Source: Moritella viscosa (GTDB lineage Bacteria; Pseudomonadota; Gammaproteobacteria; Enterobacterales; Moritellaceae). From it: a DNA stretch of 64,000 nucleotides. The notes beneath the pieces are model-generated. The model did no database searches. It saw nothing but the letters and a program-made list of their open reading frames with translations, and was not told the origin of the DNA. The DNA lies in the NCBI GenBank assembly GCA_000953735.1, contig LN554852.1, forward strand, positions 2,305,846-2,369,845, in the 5' to 3' direction. Position 1 is the first letter of the stretch. The number at the start of each line of letters is the position of its first letter. This document shows, in pieces, positions 8,360 through 15,872 of the stretch. The position numbers were made by a program, and so were the translations under genes.

Positions 8360-9000
8360 TGCGCAGTATTAGCCTTACGTTTCACCAAACCGCGACCCTT
8401 TGCACAACTGCAGAGGGCGCAGTCTTGCTGGCAACTGCCATCAAAGATGAAAGCCGCCAGTTCAGACCAACGGCTTTTAATGCCCTGGTCTTGTGGGTGA
8501 GCTGTGATACGCCAAACGATTTAGCCAAGCAATTAGCGCCGATTAATGACTATTGTCCGTTAACCAGCTTCGTTGAATGCGGTCGTTATGCATCGAGTCT
8601 AGCAACATTAGATGCAGATAAACTCACTCGCCCTCAAGGTAGTGAACAATCCCTTGAGTGGACGGTATTGAATGATAAGCGGTATATACCCGCGCTTAAG
8701 CGGCAATATCATGCGACATCATTAGCACTGGTTAAAACCCAAGGGCAAGCGCTTATTAGCGATATTGGTAGCGCCCTCGCAGAATGTAAGCAGTTAAAGG
8801 GTCTGCGTGATGTGCGTTTAACGGCAACTGAATTTAACCCAGTTAACACCGGCTTAAATTGCACTAGCATCAGTGCTAATTCAGCCAAAGGTTTAGCTGA
8901 TAAGTTACAAGGCCTTGGTGATGATAAAGCGTATTGGGCGTTTTGTGCGTTTGTAGGCAGTAGCCACGAACTTGAACCTATTAAGGACGTGTTTTTATGA
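8359..9000 (+). CDS. Hypothetical phage tail-cluster protein
   Basis: I do not recognise this 213-residue protein. It has no signal peptide and no clear membrane segment. It is coupled on both sides, by a one-base overlap with the fibre chaperone and by ATGA with the next gene, so it belongs to the tail operon. Position between fibres and hub genes suggests a baseplate or assembly role, but nothing in the sequence shows it. Several scattered cysteines are present (about seven in 213 residues). Confidence 0.45.
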   Translation: MRSISLTFHQTATLCTTAEGAVLLATAIKDESRQFRPTAFNALVLWVSCDTPNDLAKQLAPINDYCPLTSFVECGRYASSLATLDADKLTRPQGSEQSLEWTVLNDKRYIPALKRQYHATSLALVKTQGQALISDIGSALAECKQLKGLRDVRLTATEFNPVNTGLNCTSISANSAKGLADKLQGLGDDKAYWAFCAFVGSSHELEPIKDVFL

Positions 9001-9479
9001 TAGCGCTCGATGGTTGGCAAGTACCAGGTTATGAAACCAAAATAAAATGCAGTTTCAAATTAGCTGGCGAAGATTTAAGTGGTTACGGCTCCTTAACCCT
9101 ATCATCGGATAATGGGGTTAAACCTGCCGTATTATCGGTGACAACCAAGATACCTTTTAAAGATAAGGCTGAGTTAGCCAAGCTGATTTCTAAGGCTAAA
9201 GAGCTCGACGAACACGGCGCTAGAATTATCCGCACCGTGAATTGTGATGTAGCAGAATCATTCAAAGTCCGTAAAACCAAGTTTGATGGTGAAATGAGTG
9301 CGACTGAAGATGAAGAAGTGAAATCTTGGGTTGTCAGTTTTAATTTACTCGAAGTCATGAGCAAGTCAGAGCGCGAACAACTGCAGCTAGATGGTGAAGC
9401 CAGTAACAACACAACACCGCAAAGTACTGATGGCCATAATTCACTGCAACAGCAATTTGAAAATGTAGAGGGCCCTTAA
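8997..9479 (+). CDS. Putative baseplate complex protein
   Basis: This 160-residue protein overlaps the preceding stop by four bases. Residues 1-120 alternate hydrophobic and polar positions, with a strongly charged segment around KIPFKDKAELAKLISKAKEL. The C-terminal 35 residues are a Gln/Asn/Ser-rich tail. It resembles short proteins described as baseplate complex proteins upstream of the hub gene in Vibrio and Shewanella Mu-like or P2-like phages. The exact function is not known. Confidence 0.45.
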   Translation: MIALDGWQVPGYETKIKCSFKLAGEDLSGYGSLTLSSDNGVKPAVLSVTTKIPFKDKAELAKLISKAKELDEHGARIIRTVNCDVAESFKVRKTKFDGEMSATEDEEVKSWVVSFNLLEVMSKSEREQLQLDGEASNNTTPQSTDGHNSLQQQFENVEGP

Positions 9480-9487
9480 CTTAGGGG

Positions 9488-10213
9488 ATGGATAAAGATA
9501 TGAATAAACCCGATTCAGCACGACTCACCACCGTACTCATCATTGGTGGTAAGCCCGTCACGAATATAATAACCAACAGCGTACAGCTGGATTTATTTAG
9601 TCCTGGTCGCGCGAGCTTCGTTGTTACTTGTGAGTATGAACCCAAAGGTATCGTGGAATTACACCTTGGTTATCGGGTCGATAAACTGCAGCCTTATTTC
9701 ATGGGTGTTATTGAATCTAAATATCAATCATCCGGTCGTTGGTATCTGACTTGTCGTGAATTACTCGGTGCATTATCACTGCCAGCTAACATGGCCATTC
9801 GTTTTGCGACGATGAAAGATGTACTTGAACAGCTTGCGGCCACCGGTCTTCATTTTATTTATCCCGATGTAGATTATATCAATCAGCCCGTTCCTTGTTT
9901 TTATCATCAAGGCGATGGTATATCGGTATTGCGTCAGTTGGGGAAGATATACCAGGTACCGGATTATATTTTTCAGCAACGCCCCGATGGCAAAATCTAC
10001 GTAGGCAGCTGGCATGATTCAGGCTGGGCCAAGTCGGTCATCACTGATTTTTCAGAACACCCAATTAAACCCATCAGCTCGAGTAAAGGTGAGCTAATTG
10101 CTATCCCTAAGTTACGTCCAGGACTAAAACTTAATGGCCGTTATCTTAGTGAAGTGACATTAACAGGAAATAAGCAGGTTATCAGATGGTCAAAAACGCT
10201 ATACGCCGCTTAG
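9488..10213 (+). CDS. Tail hub protein (gpD/gp27-like)
   Basis: The 241-residue product fits hub proteins of the P2 gpD / T4 gp27 kind. Features are an N-terminal beta region with YRVDKLQPYFMGVI, where such proteins carry the G-y-x-(d)-x-x-x-x-F-x-G-x-I strand, and a central segment ending YFMGVIESK and CRELLGAL. The start could be the ATG at 9488 or the in-frame ATG at 9500. It is short for gpD (usually about 350 residues), so it may be a reduced hub. It overlaps the spike gene by 28 bases. It would form the central trimer on which the spike sits. Confidence 0.6.
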   Translation: MDKDMNKPDSARLTTVLIIGGKPVTNIITNSVQLDLFSPGRASFVVTCEYEPKGIVELHLGYRVDKLQPYFMGVIESKYQSSGRWYLTCRELLGALSLPANMAIRFATMKDVLEQLAATGLHFIYPDVDYINQPVPCFYHQGDGISVLRQLGKIYQVPDYIFQQRPDGKIYVGSWHDSGWAKSVITDFSEHPIKPISSSKGELIAIPKLRPGLKLNGRYLSEVTLTGNKQVIRWSKTLYAA

Positions 10214-11010
10214 TATTACGTTACTTTCCTGAATTAGGACAGCGTAAACACTTACCGCAATTGGCTCGAATAGAGAAGATTTATGATATGCCGGTTAATG
10301 GCGCCAGTGTCAGCAGTGCATTTCGCGCCTATAAAGCGGCGGATATTCAATTGTTAGATGCGGTAACAGGCAAACCCTTAGCCGTTCCTGTCTTTGAACA
10401 AGTGAGTATTGCATCAGGGCAGGGGCATGAACATGGTCTATTCGTTGAACCAACACTAGGCATGCAGTGCTTAATTCAATACATTGATGGCCTTGATTCA
10501 TTGCCGGTTATTACGTCGCTTTTACCCTGGCATACTTTGGTACCCGATCATCGTTCAACCGATGTAAGCCTGCAGCAATCACACCGTAGTAAATTAGTTG
10601 GCACTAATGGCGATTGGCAGCTGCAGACAGATGGTGAAATAAAACAGGCCAGTCAGAAATCGATTGTTGAAGCCCAAACCAGCGAACAGAGTTACTTTGA
10701 GCGCAGCACCAAGGTTGCTACGCTAAATGAAATTATGGGCGCGTTGAAAATACTTGTTGGTGAAAAGGCGATTATTACCTCGTTGGATAACCTGCTTTTA
10801 GGCAGTAACAAAGAAGTTAAAATACAAAGCGCAGAAGACATGCATCTCGACAGTGCAAAATCACTGATCATTAAAGCCAAGAATATAACCGAAGATGCAG
10901 GCACGATTAAGCTTAATGGCGGCTGTGGTGTTATTACCTGTGCGAGTATTTGTCCATTCACTGGTAAGCCACATGTCGATGGCTCCACAACCGTTTTTGC
11001 AGGGAAATAA
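10186..11010 (+). CDS. Baseplate spike protein (gpV/gp45-like)
   Basis: This 274-residue protein starts inside the hub gene. Residues 30-120 look like the OB-fold of phage baseplate assembly protein V: the DVSLQQSHRSKLVG and GLFVEPTLGMQCLIQYI segments match the pattern of Mu gp45/P2 gpV proteins. Residues 190-250 are a repeating beta stretch suited to a triple-stranded helix. The last 30 residues carry three cysteines (GCG, TCASIC) followed by His-x-Asp-Gly-Ser, a compact tip that may hold a metal or disulfides. It would be the membrane-piercing needle of the tail. Confidence 0.65.
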   Translation: MVKNAIRRLVLRYFPELGQRKHLPQLARIEKIYDMPVNGASVSSAFRAYKAADIQLLDAVTGKPLAVPVFEQVSIASGQGHEHGLFVEPTLGMQCLIQYIDGLDSLPVITSLLPWHTLVPDHRSTDVSLQQSHRSKLVGTNGDWQLQTDGEIKQASQKSIVEAQTSEQSYFERSTKVATLNEIMGALKILVGEKAIITSLDNLLLGSNKEVKIQSAEDMHLDSAKSLIIKAKNITEDAGTIKLNGGCGVITCASICPFTGKPHVDGSTTVFAGK

Positions 11011-11011
11011 T

Positions 11012-11209
11012 ATGGCATCAAGTAAGAATGAACTTAAACAGTTTATAATCGAAGAATTTAAAGCACTAGGTTTTGTTACAGAGGGAGAATTCGCTATGGC
11101 TGAAAAATTAGCAACGGCCATTGCAAATGCTACAGTAAGAGAGCGAGTGAAGAATGCAAGCGTAACAATCACGTCGGGAAGCTCTGTTGGTATTTATAAA
11201 GTTGATTAA
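11012..11209 (+). CDS. Small hypothetical protein at end of tail operon
   Basis: The 65-residue product starts at ATG 11012, one base after the spike stop, with an AGGGAA ribosome site inside the spike 3' end. A longer in-frame version starting at 10895 would overlap the spike gene by 115 bases and lacks such a site. It is helical in the first 50 residues, with an Ala-rich centre, and ends in a short Ser/Gly/Val strand. I do not recognise it. Two terminators follow, so it is probably the last gene of the tail transcript. Confidence 0.5.
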   Translation: MASSKNELKQFIIEEFKALGFVTEGEFAMAEKLATAIANATVRERVKNASVTITSGSSVGIYKVD

Positions 11210-11320
11210 ATAGCGGCCAACTGGTGACTATAACATAATGCATGCGGCTATATGCAAAGAAAGGATAATTCAAGAATTCACTCCCCATTAGCTAAAAAAT
11301 AGGTAAGTATTTATAAATAA

Positions 11321-11346
11321 AAAGACCTCAATGAGGTCTTTTTATT
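11321..11346 (+). terminator. Rho-independent terminator ending the tail operon
   Basis: AAAGACCTC and GAGGTCTTT form a nine-base perfect stem around a three-base loop, followed by a T-run. It is 110 bases after the last tail gene and is symmetrical enough to work in both directions. Confidence 0.8.
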
Positions 11347-11359
11347 AGCTTATTAACGT

Positions 11360-11381
11360 ACATGTGGTCGACATGTGGTCA
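11360..11381. repeat. 11-bp tandem repeat downstream of the tail operon
   Basis: ACATGTGGTCG is followed directly by ACATGTGGTCA, two copies differing at the last base. It lies between two terminators at the boundary of phage and chromosomal genes. It might be an attachment-site remnant, a protein-binding site or chance; nothing in the window decides. Confidence 0.5.
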
Positions 11382-11430
11382 CTTGTAAATAATAAGTCAT
11401 TATATTCAAGTACTTGAATGTAGTATAAAA

Positions 11431-11452
11431 ACACCTTCGGGTGGCTTTTTTA
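11431..11452 (+). terminator. UUCG-loop terminator
   Basis: CACC-TTCG-GGTG forms a short stem closed by a stable TTCG tetraloop, preceded by A residues and followed by GCTTTTTT. It is a second stop signal between the phage tail operon and the exopolysaccharide operon. The 362-base gap (11210-11571) otherwise holds only the terminator at 11321 and the 11-bp repeat. Confidence 0.7.
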
Positions 11453-11571
11453 TTTGTGCATTTTATACCTTCTGAGTCTATATTTTTAATATGAGGTCGA
11501 AAAATTAATGTTTTTATTTACGTTCAAATTGCGCCTCAAGATTTACTTTGTATTCTTTAGGAGTGTTAATA

Positions 11572-11907
11572 ATGGAAATGTCACGGCCTCATGATGGAAT
11601 AATTGTTTTGCAGATAGCTAACGATCTCGACACCGAGCACGTAGTTAGTATTCAGCCGAAATTAGAAGCCTTAGTTGATGAGTATGCTGAAAATATTATT
11701 TTAGATTTTTCAAAAGTCCACTTTATTGACTCAACCGGTATTGGCGCAATTGTTTTTTTATTTAAAAGATTGACCTCACAACGCCGAACTCTTTCTCTAC
11801 TTAAAGTTTCAGGTCAACCTTACAAATTGATGACGATGTTACGTGTAGAAAACGCAATTCCTTTTATTGAAAACATAACTGAATGTGACGCAAGTCGCTC
11901 GGCATAA
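11572..11907 (+). CDS. STAS-domain anti-sigma-factor-antagonist-like protein (SypA-like)
   Basis: I chose ATG 11572 with a TAGGAG site nine bases upstream; an earlier start would lack one. The 111-residue protein is a single STAS domain. The signature D53-S54-T55-G56-I-G is intact, and Ser54 is the expected phosphorylation site. In Vibrio fischeri, SypA is a single STAS protein whose Ser state is set by the kinase/phosphatase SypE and gates biofilm formation. Here a SypE-architecture gene lies at 15872, so the same partner switch is likely. It opens the operon that continues to 17741. Confidence 0.85.
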   Translation: MEMSRPHDGIIVLQIANDLDTEHVVSIQPKLEALVDEYAENIILDFSKVHFIDSTGIGAIVFLFKRLTSQRRTLSLLKVSGQPYKLMTMLRVENAIPFIENITECDASRSA

Positions 11908-11929
11908 GTACAAGGCCGTAAGGTATTAA

Positions 11930-13063
11930 ATGAATAAATTAATGCTATGGGTAGCTATATGCGTTTCTTTTTCTGCTTGTACAAATTGGCCACAAGAAGG
12001 CTATTTTGAAAATACGATTACAGATACAGAGGTACGAGTTGAATTTAAACAACATTATTCGTATTTGAATTTGCACTTTGCAGTAGCGAACCTGCGGGGT
12101 GCCAAAAAATGTACACCAGCCTATGTTAAAGTGGTCGAAAATATTAATAGTCGAGTTGAAAAAGTAATTGCCGTAGAAGACCCGCGAGATATAAAAATTG
12201 AAATGGCTATTTTAGAACGCCATATAACGGATTTAGTTGTTAATCTTAATCGAGTTAGTGCTAGTACTAATTGCGCACAACCGCCACGTTTATTTACCTC
12301 GAACTTTGTTCATCCTTTAACTTACCAACTCGACCTCTTGTTGTACTGTGCCCCACAATTTGAAGTAGATAGCGCTGTTTTAACTGAGCTATATAAAGTG
12401 TGCCTTCGTCAGGTTAGCCTTTTATTACTAGATAACCCTGATGTTGTGATTGAATATACTAAATATAAGTTGTTTGAAAGTAGGGGAAAACCAATAGCTG
12501 AGGATCCAAACATAAATTACAATCAAGGCATCGTTTTTCATGATGTTAGTACGACTGTCGATGTAAATAATGAGTTTAAAGATACATTAAATAATCGTAA
12601 CGATGAAGCTTATAATGACCTAATGCGTAAATATTTAATCTTTGAGCAAGTACCAAGTGTGAGTGTTCAACAACTATCTAAATTAGAATTTAATATAGAG
12701 GAAGAACATACTCCTGCACTCGTCCATGAAATTCAATCCTCCAGTGATGTTAACCATGAGCAAAAATATAATCCTGACGTTGAATATGCGACAAATTTAG
12801 ATGATGTTGCATTATTTAATTTACGTACAGATACGATTCTAAATTATGTCTCAGATCTTACGGCGAATGAACAAAAAAATAATGTTATTTATGAAGACCT
12901 AAGGCTTGATGTTACACCACCAAAAGCTCCTGTAATATCAACACTTATGTGGCAATCAGAGAGTAATAAAAAGGTTAACCATAAGGTAAAAAATTGGCGT
13001 TTCTTACTGACTGAGGGTGAGCTGTTTAGTGATGCGGAATTGCCGAAAGGATTCGCTTTATGA
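11930..13063 (+). CDS. Lipoprotein of the polysaccharide export operon, unknown function
   Basis: This 377-residue product begins with a lipoprotein signal peptide and a lipobox ending FSAC (Cys17). The residue after Cys is Thr, so outer-membrane sorting is expected. The rest is hydrophilic, mixed alpha/beta, with a charged middle (residues 200-300), and no domain I can name. It overlaps the SLBB gene by four bases (ATGA), so the two products are probably made together. By context it may help the export machine at the outer membrane. That is inference from gene order only. Confidence 0.6.
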   Translation: MNKLMLWVAICVSFSACTNWPQEGYFENTITDTEVRVEFKQHYSYLNLHFAVANLRGAKKCTPAYVKVVENINSRVEKVIAVEDPRDIKIEMAILERHITDLVVNLNRVSASTNCAQPPRLFTSNFVHPLTYQLDLLLYCAPQFEVDSAVLTELYKVCLRQVSLLLLDNPDVVIEYTKYKLFESRGKPIAEDPNINYNQGIVFHDVSTTVDVNNEFKDTLNNRNDEAYNDLMRKYLIFEQVPSVSVQQLSKLEFNIEEEHTPALVHEIQSSSDVNHEQKYNPDVEYATNLDDVALFNLRTDTILNYVSDLTANEQKNNVIYEDLRLDVTPPKAPVISTLMWQSESNKKVNHKVKNWRFLLTEGELFSDAELPKGFAL

Positions 13064-15156
13064 AAATAGTATTATTTTGTTTTGCTTTATTATTCACATC
13101 CTCAATCGCTTTTGGTGAAAATAAATTCATTGATTCGGGTGATCAATTGTTTATTTTTATGCCTGGCGAGGAGGATTTTGAAAAACCATTTCAAGTCGAC
13201 GCAAGTGGTTTTATCCAATTACCTGAAGTTGGGAAGGTACATGTAAAAGGTAAAACTTTAACTGTTGTATTAGAGGAGCTAAAGCAATCTCTTAGTGTCG
13301 TATTCCGAGATATATCAAAATTATATATTGAGTTTAGAGCTCGAGAAAAATTAATCACGGTGTTAGGTTATGTGAATGATCCTCGAGAAGTTGTATTACC
13401 AGAACTTGGTAACGTACAAATGGCATTGAATAAAGCGGGGGGAATGTTGGCTGGCGCACAGCTTGATAATATGCAACTGCAACGAGGCGCTGAAGTCATC
13501 ATATTTAACTTCAAACGTTATTTAGAAACAGGAGATGATAATGAACTTCCAGCATTGAAATCTGGAGATATTATATTTGTCCCATCATCGCCATTGACCG
13601 GTAACGTGCAGATGACTTTTGATGCTAGGTCATTAAAACAGGGTGGGGACGCAAGTGATACTCAAAAAGCCGTGACTGTTTTCGGTGAGGTTAATGCACC
13701 TGGCACATTTTCCTATGTGCCGGATATGACAATTATTGAAAGTTTAATGAAAGCGAATGGTGTTACGCGTTATGCGAATGTTGGTAAAATTAGAGTCATG
13801 GGGAGTAAGGCTCCACAAACGTTTGATTTAAAATTATATCTTGATACAGGCGATATGTCTAAGTTACCTAAGATAAACCCTGGTACGACTATTTTTGTGC
13901 CTATTCAGGTTGAAGACATCAAAGTTGGCTTACAGGTCGTGTACGTGATGGGGCAAGTGAATAAACCGGGCGCTTTTGAAGGACGTAAGGGGATCACCTT
14001 TATGGACATGTTAGCAAATGCTGGCGGGCCGAATAGATATGCTGATACTCAGCAGATTAGAGTTCTTAAAGAAAATGGTGAAACGTTTCGCTTTGATTTA
14101 AAAAAATATTCAGATGATCCTGAAAACAACCCATTTCCCGTTATTGAAGGGGGAGATGTGATTTTCTTACCAGAAAAAGCCGATATGATTGAAAAATCAT
14201 GGCTCGTTGAAGCACACGATGAAGCAATAAAAATTATTGGAGCGGTCAAAAATCCGGGGCGTTATCAATGGGATGATGATATGACATTCCTTGATCTACT
14301 TGGCCATGCAGAGGGACCAACCGAGAAGGCTGATTTATCAAAAGTAATGATTATTGGTAATGATGGTTTAGGTGAACGTCTATTTTTCGATTTAGAACAG
14401 TTTATGAAAGTCGGTGGTGATTATTTAATTCTACCGCAGTTATCTGCGGGTGATACAGTCATGTTCACGGAGTTACCGGATGATCCGACAGATAATAAAT
14501 CAAAGTGGATAAAGCAAGAATCTGAATCTTCTATATATATTCTTGGTGAAGTCGGTGCGCCAGGCCGATATGCATTTAACAGTCAGTTAGATTTCTTAGA
14601 TTTATTATCTGCAGCAGATGGTCCGACTAATAATGCAGACATAAAGCATATAAAAGTAACCCATCGTAATAAACGTTATGCAAAGTCATCAACACTGGAT
14701 CTCGACATGTATTTTGAGACCGGGGACGAAAGTCTTTTACCGCAAGTATTACCAGGAGATACGATTTATATTCCAGCTAAGAGTGAGCAAGGGGAATTAA
14801 ATAATACAGTTAATATTGTGCAGGTATTAGGTGCTGTGCATAACCCTGGCCGTTACAAATATGATTCTTCACTGGATGTTGTTGGTATATTAACAATGGC
14901 TGGAGGACCTACCACAGAAGCTTATATTGATCGTATTGTCATTTTGACTAAACGTGGAGAAATGAAGCATAGCGCACGTATTTTTAATATGAAGCATTAT
15001 CTTACTCAACCCGATTATCGGGATATTCCGATTATACATGCTGGTGACACGATATATATCCCTAATGAGAAAGAATCTAATTGGAGCCAGTTGTTGGATA
15101 TATTAGGTAGTGCGTTAAGCGTTGTTACACTCTTCATTGTCGGCTCTTCGTTATGA
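13060..15156 (+). CDS. Multi-SLBB polysaccharide export protein (Wza/SypC-related)
   Basis: The 698-residue protein has an N-terminal signal peptide ending near Ala-Phe-Gly (residue 19) and no lipobox. A polysaccharide-export-type region follows (about 22-95), then six SLBB-like repeats. Each begins with a V-x-V-x-G-x-V-x-x-P strand, at about residues 97, 205, 293, 390, 492 and 586. The last 20 residues are hydrophobic and could anchor it in a membrane. Normal Wza has two or three such repeats and is about 380 residues, so this form is roughly twice as long. It would form a periplasmic conduit for a polymer. It overlaps both neighbours by four bases. Confidence 0.8.
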   Translation: MKIVLFCFALLFTSSIAFGENKFIDSGDQLFIFMPGEEDFEKPFQVDASGFIQLPEVGKVHVKGKTLTVVLEELKQSLSVVFRDISKLYIEFRAREKLITVLGYVNDPREVVLPELGNVQMALNKAGGMLAGAQLDNMQLQRGAEVIIFNFKRYLETGDDNELPALKSGDIIFVPSSPLTGNVQMTFDARSLKQGGDASDTQKAVTVFGEVNAPGTFSYVPDMTIIESLMKANGVTRYANVGKIRVMGSKAPQTFDLKLYLDTGDMSKLPKINPGTTIFVPIQVEDIKVGLQVVYVMGQVNKPGAFEGRKGITFMDMLANAGGPNRYADTQQIRVLKENGETFRFDLKKYSDDPENNPFPVIEGGDVIFLPEKADMIEKSWLVEAHDEAIKIIGAVKNPGRYQWDDDMTFLDLLGHAEGPTEKADLSKVMIIGNDGLGERLFFDLEQFMKVGGDYLILPQLSAGDTVMFTELPDDPTDNKSKWIKQESESSIYILGEVGAPGRYAFNSQLDFLDLLSAADGPTNNADIKHIKVTHRNKRYAKSSTLDLDMYFETGDESLLPQVLPGDTIYIPAKSEQGELNNTVNIVQVLGAVHNPGRYKYDSSLDVVGILTMAGGPTTEAYIDRIVILTKRGEMKHSARIFNMKHYLTQPDYRDIPIIHAGDTIYIPNEKESNWSQLLDILGSALSVVTLFIVGSSL

Positions 15157-15872
15157 ATATCTTACCGGAAACGTTTGTCGAAATTGAACAGATCTATCAA
15201 TTAATTACGAACGAAAATATTAAGTCATTAGCAATAAATTGTTCTCAAGGAAAAGAAGGCGGAACAGAGTTAGTGCTTGCATTAGCTCGGCGTCATAAAG
15301 TGGCGGGGAGTAAGGTGCTGATTGTGGATCTTAATACATTTAAACCTGCAATTACTAATCATTATATTAACGGAAAAAAATCATGGTCTCTCGACGATAT
15401 GGATTCACAAACCGCTTGTATAGCAAAGTTTATTGATATGATTGATATTTTACCTGCACCAAAAAGTGAACAGGATCAAAATATTAGCTTCCGGGATGAG
15501 AAGAAGATAAAAAATGCTATTGAATACTGGTTGCAGCACTATAATTTTATTATATTTGATACATGTGCAATCACGCGAACTAATTTTTCTAATATACCGG
15601 GTGAAGTTATTGCGAGAGGATGTGATGCCAGTTTGCTTGTTGTTGCTCCTGGTATCTCGCTCGAAAGTGCGGTAGTAAAAACAATAAAAATTTTTAAATA
15701 TAATAATGTTAAGTTGATTGGCACCGTGATTAATGATGTCAAATGTCCACCATTGGATATGCAATTAAGAAATTCAGTGCGCAGGCGATTAAATGGCTTT
15801 CCGATATTCAAACAGTGGTTGCTCAATCGAATTTCAAATGTGGAATTATTAAAAGGTAAATTTGGCCGCTGA
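15153..15872 (+). CDS. Degenerate BY-kinase/ParA-like ATPase of export operon
   Basis: This 239-residue protein has the fold pattern of CpsD/Wzc kinase domains. It has a strand before a P-loop position, VLIVDLNTFKP (Walker A'-like, residues 54-64), IIFDTCA (Walker B-like, about 131), and SLLVVAPG further on. The P-loop reads SQGKEGGTEL at about residues 31-40, where family members have S-x-x-x-G-E-G-K-S-T, so the key Lys-Ser pair is replaced. There is no tyrosine-rich tail. It may therefore be a non-catalytic partner of the exporter. It is coupled to both neighbours by overlaps. Confidence 0.6.
   Translation: MNILPETFVEIEQIYQLITNENIKSLAINCSQGKEGGTELVLALARRHKVAGSKVLIVDLNTFKPAITNHYINGKKSWSLDDMDSQTACIAKFIDMIDILPAPKSEQDQNISFRDEKKIKNAIEYWLQHYNFIIFDTCAITRTNFSNIPGEVIARGCDASLLVVAPGISLESAVVKTIKIFKYNNVKLIGTVINDVKCPPLDMQLRNSVRRRLNGFPIFKQWLLNRISNVELLKGKFGR

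Noticed and set aside
11360-11381. CRISPR-like repeat
   Set aside because: Only two adjacent 11-base copies with no spacers or cas genes.
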